Part shown: positions 62,068-64,000 of the stretch, piece after piece
Layout of the letters: every line of letters begins with the position of its first letter
Numbering within the stretch: the first letter of the stretch is position 1
Source of the DNA: a bacterium
GTDB lineage: Bacteria > SAR324 > XYD2-FULL-50-16
Reading direction: 5' to 3'
NCBI GenBank assembly: GCA_018829445.1
Contig: JAHJTV010000019.1
Location: forward strand, 1 to 64,000
DNA: 64,000 nucleotides
Translations under genes and position numbers: made by a program
The notes under the pieces: model-generated
The model's database searches: none
Told to the model about the DNA's origin: nothing
The model's input: the letters and a program-made list of their open reading frames with translations, nothing else

Positions 62068-63144
62068 TTACTTGATGCATCGAAATGATTCAGGATATTC
62101 GGCAATACTGTCCAATATTTGATTTGGTATATTCTGCAAAAAAGACGTCCGCTTATATGTTGAGTAAATCAGATCTCTATTGATTTTGCTGGTGTAGTCG
62201 ACAAAAAACCCTTCCACCCCACCACCATGTCCGGAATTTACATCCAAAACCTTGATAGAAGACTCACAATTCAAACGGAAATTTTTTAAACTTACAGTTT
62301 TTCTGTTGAAACTCTGAAGGGTCTTAAACTCAACTTGCAGGTCGGTTATATCATAAACGATACTCCATTGAGTGCTGCTGTCCGAGCGAACGGCGTCAAG
62401 GATCTTGAAGCCATAGTCCATAATCTGCGAATTGTGTTGAGAATTATATTCGTCCACCATATTGGCCGCTTTTGAAAAACGTACAAAAGAATTCGAGATC
62501 CAAAATCTCGGTAACAGATTGGGATCGGTTTTGTTATCTTTCAGAAATTGGAGAGAATCTGAATAGGTGCTATTGGTTAAAGCCGAATAGGGTAGACTAT
62601 CTTTGGTATAAACTACTCTTTTCTCGTCCAGAAATTCAATCACTGCAGCCTGACCTGAAGCATCACACACCAGAAAATGTAAAGGCGCCGCCAATTCGGA
62701 ATCAATTCTCAGCTTTTGATCACTGCTAATTACCTCTTCAACGCTTCCCGAGTTATCCAACTGGTACTGGATCCAGGTTAACGCTCCAACACCCGGTCTG
62801 GAATCCGGTGCAGGATAGCTGGTATTATCCAACCACATTTGTGCAACAACCAAACCTTCTTCATTTAGGCCATCCATGGGAGAGTCGATACCATATTGAT
62901 TAAAGGAGATGCTACCATGCTTTGAAATCCATTTTAGTATCACCCCGTTTTCAGATGACGAGATCTTCTTTTCCGTATTTTTTTTATTTATAACAACCAG
63001 TCCATCCCCTATTGACCAATCATAATTTCTTCCAAAGATTATACGATCCTCGGTTCTTAAGCAGAAGGTTGTACAAGCCAGCAAAATCTGAGGCATTAAG
63101 AACGCTGCGATCAGAAAAAACTCAAAAATATGCTTTTTTTTCAT
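62068..63144 (-). CDS. Linear amide C-N hydrolase (choloylglycine-hydrolase family, Ntn)
   Basis: This probable exported Ntn-hydrolase of 358 aa has a signal peptide (MKKKHIFEFFLIAAFLMPQI, then LLA) cleaved just before Cys24, which then serves as N-terminal nucleophile (CTTFCLRTEDRI). Further family residues are visible: FGRNYDW (Arg and Asp), GLNEEGLVVAQMWL (Asn) and ALTNSTYS (Asn). Relatives hydrolyse bile salts, penicillin V or acyl-homoserine lactones. The periplasmic position would allow action on N-acyl amides from outside. GAGGAAAC precedes the ATG. Monocistronic. Confidence 0.88.
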   Translation of the reverse strand: MKKKHIFEFFLIAAFLMPQILLACTTFCLRTEDRIIFGRNYDWSIGDGLVVINKKNTEKKISSSENGVILKWISKHGSISFNQYGIDSPMDGLNEEGLVVAQMWLDNTSYPAPDSRPGVGALTWIQYQLDNSGSVEEVISSDQKLRIDSELAAPLHFLVCDASGQAAVIEFLDEKRVVYTKDSLPYSALTNSTYSDSLQFLKDNKTDPNLLPRFWISNSFVRFSKAANMVDEYNSQHNSQIMDYGFKILDAVRSDSSTQWSIVYDITDLQVEFKTLQSFNRKTVSLKNFRLNCESSIKVLDVNSGHGGGVEGFFVDYTSKINRDLIYSTYKRTSFLQNIPNQILDSIAEYPESFRCIK

Positions 63145-63245
63145 ACCGTTTCCTCTTCTGGATAGAATCTGAGAGAAAAAAGATATTCAATAAAACAAGG
63201 TACTCACACTGCAAAATAAATAATATAAAATCTTTTTTTTGAGAA

Positions 63246-63668
63246 TCACAAAATCAAACCTTTAAGAAATTCCGCTCCTTTTCGAGTTTCAATATTTTTG
63301 TCCTTTTTTTCCTGTCTGAGGTGTAAGACAAGTTGAATGGCAGGAATTCCATATCGCTTTTGGAAATTCAGGAGAGATCGTCCTGGTTTTGATTCTGAAC
63401 GCTTCACCTCAATCATTAATTCGGGTTCAAATCTGTTAACCAGGCAGAAATCGACTTCAACACCATCTTTGGTTCTCAGGTAGTTCAAGCTATAGGGCTT
63501 TCCATAATAATCATTAAGAGCGAAAACATGTTTCTGCAATGATATTGCAACCTGATTCTCAATATCCTGTGCCAACCATGTTTTTCCGACCTGCCTTGGA
63601 CCCGTTAAAAAAACGAGTTTTTTATCCAGGTCCTTTATAAGATATTTTTTTTGTGATCGTTGCATTTG
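63246..63668 (-). pseudogene. Internally deleted AAA/DUF4143 ATPase
   Basis: From the ATG at 63668 (preceded by AAGGGGG) the frame encodes only 140 aa. It starts with the Walker A region VFLTGPRQVGKTWLAQDI and jumps straight into the DUF4143 C-terminal part (NQVAISLQKHVF, then LNYLRTKDGVEVDFCLV and IEVKRSESKPGRSLLNF). Normal members have about 400 aa, so Walker B, sensors and most of the middle are missing while the frame stays open. It could make a short protein but not a working ATPase. A fragment of another copy lies at 60.6 kb. Confidence 0.8.
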
Positions 63669-63679
63669 ATATCCCCCTT

Positions 63680-63749
63680 TTCCGACTATTTTGCACTGCA
63701 TTGCCGAATTATCAAGACTATTTAGCAATCCAGTGCAAAATAGTCGGAA
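63680..63749. promoter_or_regulatory. 19-bp inverted repeat upstream of the ATPase
   Basis: TTCCGACTATTTTGCACTG (63680-63698) and CAGTGCAAAATAGTCGGAA (63731-63749) are perfect inverted copies separated by 32 bases. They begin just upstream of the ribosome binding site of the ATPase relic, as an operator or RNA hairpin would. Confidence 0.75.
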
Positions 63750-63911
63750 TACCTCCATTACAATGTTTTCCCCCATTATATGAAGGTACAATCAAATACC
63801 TGCAATACTTTTGAAAGAAAAGGCTTCGATGAGCTGAATTCATAGGGAAAAGACTGAAAGAGATTCCTTCAGCCAGATTGGAATTGTAACCGAATGAACA
63901 TACCGCCGGGT

Positions 63912-64000
63912 TTATTGATTGATGGGTGATAGTTGGCGTCTGCTGAACAGTAGAAAAAACAGAATCATGGCGTATCCCAGCAGTGCCAGCAAGGCGAACA
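63912..64000 (-). CDS. Partial membrane protein, C-terminus only
   Basis: The window end cuts this gene. The minus-strand frame from 63998 encodes FALLALLGYAMILFFLLF and then SRRQLSPINQ with a TAA at 63912-63914. It is one hydrophobic helix followed by a short basic cytosolic tail, as at the end of a polytopic membrane protein. The family cannot be named from this fragment. Confidence 0.6.
   Translation of the reverse strand, partial: FALLALLGYAMILFFLLFSRRQLSPINQ

Noticed and set aside
61797-62105. 102-codon minus-strand open frame between the URO-D-family and Ntn-hydrolase genes
   Set aside because: It reads through the duplicated non-coding flank (also present at 57.1 kb, where the frame is not kept) and overlaps the Ntn-hydrolase 3' end.

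Overview
The window reads as a Gram-negative bacterial chromosome of moderate G+C. Several proteins carry Sec or lipoprotein signals, glutathione is made locally, and an enhancer-binding sigma-54 activator is present. The hcp locus, with a 4Fe-4S partner, a CRP/FNR-type regulator and a TTTGAC-N4-GTCAAA palindrome, resembles hcp/HcpR loci described in deltaproteobacteria and other anaerobes. A Desulfobacterota- or SAR324-like lineage is therefore plausible, but no rRNA, tRNA or ribosomal gene is present to settle it. I see no phage, plasmid, CRISPR or intact insertion sequence.

Layout. 1-7.4 kb: malonyl-CoA decarboxylase, an M20 metallopeptidase, a YfcC-type carrier and a polytopic membrane protein. 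7.5-11.1 kb: a GNAT acetyltransferase, an FmdB-like zinc ribbon and a three-gene SsuABC/TauABC-like ABC importer. 11.8-13.7 kb: two adjacent unrecognised genes. 13.8-18.8 kb: two acyl-CoA ligases, a TruC-like pseudouridine synthase and the relic of a GMC/cholesterol-oxidase-type flavoenzyme. 18.8-27.4 kb: an exported double-LRR protein, a dimethylargininase-like enzyme, a PlsC-like acyltransferase, a fumarylacetoacetase-family enzyme and a NAPE-PLD-like lipoprotein, separated by repeat-rich spacers. 27.5-29.3 kb: a PiT phosphate transporter with a DUF47 (PhoU-like) partner. 29.7-34.8 kb: five co-directional genes (M19-like peptidase, MFS carrier, small membrane protein, membrane-anchored AraC regulator, proline racemase), which look like an amino/imino-acid utilisation locus. 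35-41 kb: a U32 peptidase, a six-helix membrane protein and an ABC-2 exporter. 41.1-44.7 kb: the hcp locus. 45-48.5 kb: an ArsC-PAS-AAA+-Fis regulator followed by a membrane protein with an elaborate leader. 48.5-52.3 kb: a GFA-family protein, an ArsR-type regulator, gshB and a GCS2-type gshA, with two copies of one operator. 52.4-64 kb: a delta-60-repeat lipoprotein, a DUF3795 protein, a MaoC-like protein, an ECF sigma factor with a Cys-rich tail, a TPR-CHAT protein, a URO-D-family protein, an Ntn amidohydrolase and a truncated DUF4143 ATPase.

The most unusual items are these. (1) The degenerate ArsC domain fused to a sigma-54 activator. (2) The duplicated operator bracketing an ArsR-type gene and standing before the glutathione genes. 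(3) The TPR-CHAT protein lying between an intact URO-D-family gene and a frameshifted internal-deletion copy of the same gene. (4) The M19 homologue lacking first-shell metal ligands. (5) The LRR protein whose cap and repeat module occurs twice. (6) Two repeat families: a REP-like element of about 100 bp (three full copies, two half copies and a 64-bp tandem array), and a six-hairpin cassette present twice in circularly permuted order.

All functional calls come from reading motifs by eye. No database search was run.
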